DNA of 7,690 bases, from assembly GCA_044450785.1 (NCBI GenBank), contig JBIOJM010000423.1, positions 1-7,690 on the forward strand, read 5' to 3'. The DNA comes from JBIOJM01 sp044450785. Its GTDB lineage: Bacteria > Planctomycetota > Planctomycetia > Isosphaerales > Isosphaeraceae. A program made the translations under genes and the position numbers. The notes beneath the pieces are model-generated. The model did no database searches. It saw only the letters and a program-made list of their open reading frames with translations, and was not told the DNA's origin. The stretch's first letter is position 1. The number at the start of each line of letters is the position of its first letter. Below are positions 6,043-7,690 of the stretch, piece after piece.

Positions 6043-6159
6043 CTATCGACTTGTCCCATGCGGAGCATAGAGACCGACACGGGAGCGCTCCAGGGCCGGC
6101 CGGTTGGAGCGCGGGGAATTGCCGGTCTTCAGAATTGCCATGAATTCTTGGGGGCTCAT
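6043..6159 (-). CDS. 38-aa ORF coupled to the terminase gene, probably a truncated gene start
   Basis: This short ORF (MSPQEFMAILKTGNSPRSNR...) starts with an ATG that overlaps the terminase stop codon as ATGA (6159-6156), the usual sign of translational coupling in phage operons. It ends at TAG 6045-6043, immediately beside the discriminator base of the tRNA-Leu on the other strand. In packaging modules the gene after the large terminase is often the portal protein, so this may be the first codons of a longer gene cut off by a recombination at the tRNA. I do not recognise the sequence, and a genuine small protein is possible. Composition is polar and basic, with no membrane segment. Confidence 0.4.
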   Translation of the reverse strand: MSPQEFMAILKTGNSPRSNRPALERSRVGLYAPHGTSR

Positions 6160-7574
6160 CCCAGGACCCTCGAAGCGTGGACAGCGCGGAAGTCGCATTT
6201 CGGCACCAGGCCTTCGGGGAAGGCGTCGCGAACACCGCCGCGGAGCGCGTCGATCAAGTCTTCTTCGGGATGGCCGTCGGCCGGGTAGTCGATCCACTCG
6301 CCGCCGCGGCGCCGGCGGCAGTACGTCTGGAAAGCGGCCTTGAGCTGCGAGCACCGCGGGTGGATCAAGAGGTTGCCGCTTTCGAGCAGCAGGTCGAGGG
6401 TCTCGAGCCCGTCCAACACCAGGTGGCCCGGCCACCGGGCGACGAACCGCGAGCCGAACACGTGCTCGTACTCGGAGTAGGCCGCCGGGCCCAGTGACGA
6501 TCGAGCCGACGCAGCCGGGTCGAGCCGCACGCAGTCGATTTTGCCGCGACAGGGGAGTTGATGGGCCAGCTCCTTGATGGCGAGGGCATTGTTCCGGCTC
6601 ACCACGTCGAGGGCGTGGTAATCGCCAAACACCGTAACGCGCGGCGGTGCCAATCCATTATTGTGGCGGACCTGGAAGAACACGGCCGCCGTGTGGCGCG
6701 ACGTGCCGGCGTCGATCGCGCAGCGGACGTTGTATATGGGGTCGAATTCGGCCTGGACCGAGACATGCCGGGCCGGGTCGAACCTGGAGAACCAGACACC
6801 CTCACTGGTCTCGAGAAACTCGGCGTAGATCTCCTGCCGGCCCAGCCTGGTATTTTCATAGAGGGCGACGATTTGATTGAGGAACTCCCGCGGCAGTTGG
6901 GCCTGGTTGGCGTAGGTGGTATCGGTCGTCTGGACGGTGGTCCGCTCGGCGAGGATGCGCCTGAGGACCGCGACCCGCCGGGGCGTCGTCGTGATCAGAG
7001 CTTGGGGATTGGTGCCCGCCCGCAGCGCCAGCATCGCCAGGTCCCAGGTCGATTCGGCTCGCTGCCAGCAGGCGAGCTCGTCGGCCCAGAGGGTATCGAC
7101 GTTCAACCCGCGGGCGCGCTCGGGCTCTTCGCCGCTCAAGCAGACCGCGCGGGCGCCGTTGGGCCAGGCAACACGGCGCTTCGAGGGCTCGAAGCGCGGG
7201 CGGCACCAGGGTGGCGCCACCGCGAGCAGCCCTGAAGGGCCCTCGACCATCACGTCGCGGATATCGGCGCTGGTCGGGGCGATCAGGCAGCCGAGCTTCA
7301 TGATGCCTGCCTCGACGCGGCGCTGAACCCAGGAAGCCCCGGCCCGCGTCTTGCCGGCCCCGCGCCCGGCCACGTACCCCCAGACCCGCCAGTCGCCCGC
7401 GGGCGGCCGCTGACTCGGTCGAGCCCGGGGGTGCGCGCGGCAGTCGCCGGGCGGCAGGCCGCACGAACAGGATTCGGCGTACCAATCCCAGGGTGAGGGA
7501 TCGGTCACGACGGCCGCGACCGGACGCCTGCGGGCCTCAACCCGCGAAACTCTTGCTTTCTTCATGTCGTACAT
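6156..7574 (-). CDS. Phage/GTA-type terminase large subunit (DNA packaging ATPase-nuclease)
   Basis: This 472-aa motor protein drives DNA into a phage-like head and cuts it. The N-terminal ATPase has Walker A GRGAGKT at 70-76 (K75, T76), Walker B VDTLWADE with D165 and E166 (159-166), and the coupling motif LITTTPR at 193-199. The C-terminal RNase H-like nuclease has its acidic residues in place: D288 in AIDAG, D352 in LDPAA, and D439/D442 in EEDLIDAL. Length and order match full-length terminases, so it looks intact. An unusual feature is a Cys cluster CSCGLPPGDC (36-45) ahead of the ATPase. The start ATG 7574 has GAGGAG (7587-7582) 7 nt upstream; ATG 7565 is an inner alternative. It overlaps the preceding gene by 38 bp and is followed by a coupled ORF, so it belongs to an operon. 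The module is a prophage or a gene-transfer-agent-like cluster; no other structural genes are in view to choose between them. Confidence 0.94.
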   Translation of the reverse strand: MYDMKKARVSRVEARRRPVAAVVTDPSPWDWYAESCSCGLPPGDCRAHPRARPSQRPPAGDWRVWGYVAGRGAGKTRAGASWVQRRVEAGIMKLGCLIAPTSADIRDVMVEGPSGLLAVAPPWCRPRFEPSKRRVAWPNGARAVCLSGEEPERARGLNVDTLWADELACWQRAESTWDLAMLALRAGTNPQALITTTPRRVAVLRRILAERTTVQTTDTTYANQAQLPREFLNQIVALYENTRLGRQEIYAEFLETSEGVWFSRFDPARHVSVQAEFDPIYNVRCAIDAGTSRHTAAVFFQVRHNNGLAPPRVTVFGDYHALDVVSRNNALAIKELAHQLPCRGKIDCVRLDPAASARSSLGPAAYSEYEHVFGSRFVARWPGHLVLDGLETLDLLLESGNLLIHPRCSQLKAAFQTYCRRRRGGEWIDYPADGHPEEDLIDALRGGVRDAFPEGLVPKCDFRAVHASRVLG

Positions 7575-7690
7575 GGTCTTGCTCCTCGAGTTTGGTGATG
7601 CGTTGTTCCAGCCCAGCGAAGTCAGATACGGCCATCATGTCGAACAAGATGGACCGCAGCGCCGCCAGCCGCACGGACTCGGACCTGGCA
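7537..7690 (-). CDS. C-terminus of a small coiled-coil protein upstream of the terminase
   Basis: An open minus-strand frame enters from the right edge (first full codon at 7689) and ends at TGA 7539-7537. It encodes 50 residues in view, including MMAVSDFAGLEQRITKLEEQ, a likely amphipathic helix or coiled coil with leucines spaced in heptad fashion. It overlaps the terminase start by 38 bp and carries that gene's ribosome binding site, so the two are co-translated. The position fits a small terminase subunit or a related packaging helper, but no DNA-binding motif is visible in this part. The start of the gene lies outside the window. Confidence 0.7.
   Translation of the reverse strand, partial: ARSESVRLAALRSILFDMMAVSDFAGLEQRITKLEEQDHVRHEESKSFAG

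Noticed and set aside
5588..6059. 10-bp direct repeat CTTGTCCCAT at 5588-5597 and 6050-6059, considered as att duplications
   Set aside because: Many repeated 10-mers are expected by chance in this length. The two copies are not in equivalent positions relative to their tRNA sequences, so they were not called as att sites.
6558..7235. 225-aa plus-strand open frame, and similar frames inside the terminase gene
   Set aside because: High GC gives long antisense frames; the minus-strand terminase has intact catalytic motifs, while these have none.
1..7690. CRISPR array
   Set aside because: No regularly spaced repeat of about 25-40 bp with spacers is present anywhere in the window.

Overview
The window is GC-rich DNA that looks like a planctomycete, probably of the Isosphaera/Singulisphaera type. 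The evidence is a Hanks-type kinase with a short helical N-terminal domain, a secreted-family M43 protease with a Lys/Ala leader, and a style of protein sequence typical of that group. This taxonomic reading is an inference from protein style, not a database result.

Layout from left to right. (1) Positions 1-1059, minus strand: a Ser/Thr protein kinase that runs off the left edge. (2) Positions 1060-1530: a divergent intergenic region with no convincing gene. (3) Positions 1531-4023, plus strand: three genes, each with a clear GGAGG-type ribosome binding site 6 nt before ATG. They encode a HAD-superfamily phosphatase (299 aa), an M43 pappalysin-like zinc metalloprotease (323 aa) and a 105-aa lipocalin-like small protein. 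(4) Positions 4057 to about 5491, plus strand: a group II intron that starts with GTGCG and carries a reverse transcriptase/maturase ORF. It is broken off after RT block 6/7, so the thumb (domain X), the DNA-binding/endonuclease part and RNA domains V-VI are gone. (5) Positions about 5492-6042: a gene-poor scar region. It holds a 3' fragment of a tRNA-Pro-like gene (minus strand), an intrinsic terminator (minus strand), phased short repeats and a tRNA-Leu(CAA) gene or chimera (plus strand). (6) Positions 6043-7690, minus strand: the end of a phage or gene-transfer-agent-like DNA packaging module. It contains the C-terminus of a small coiled-coil protein, a large terminase subunit overlapping it, and a coupled 38-aa ORF that stops exactly where the tRNA-Leu begins on the opposite strand.

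The left half is ordinary chromosome: signalling kinase, phosphatase and protease with a small companion. The right half is an accessory junction where a decayed retroelement, two tRNA-derived sequences and a prophage-like packaging module meet. The most interesting points are the tRNA-bounded junction between about 5490 and 6045, the leaderless M43 protease with its small neighbour, and the cut-off packaging operon. I saw no strong evidence for a wholly new system.
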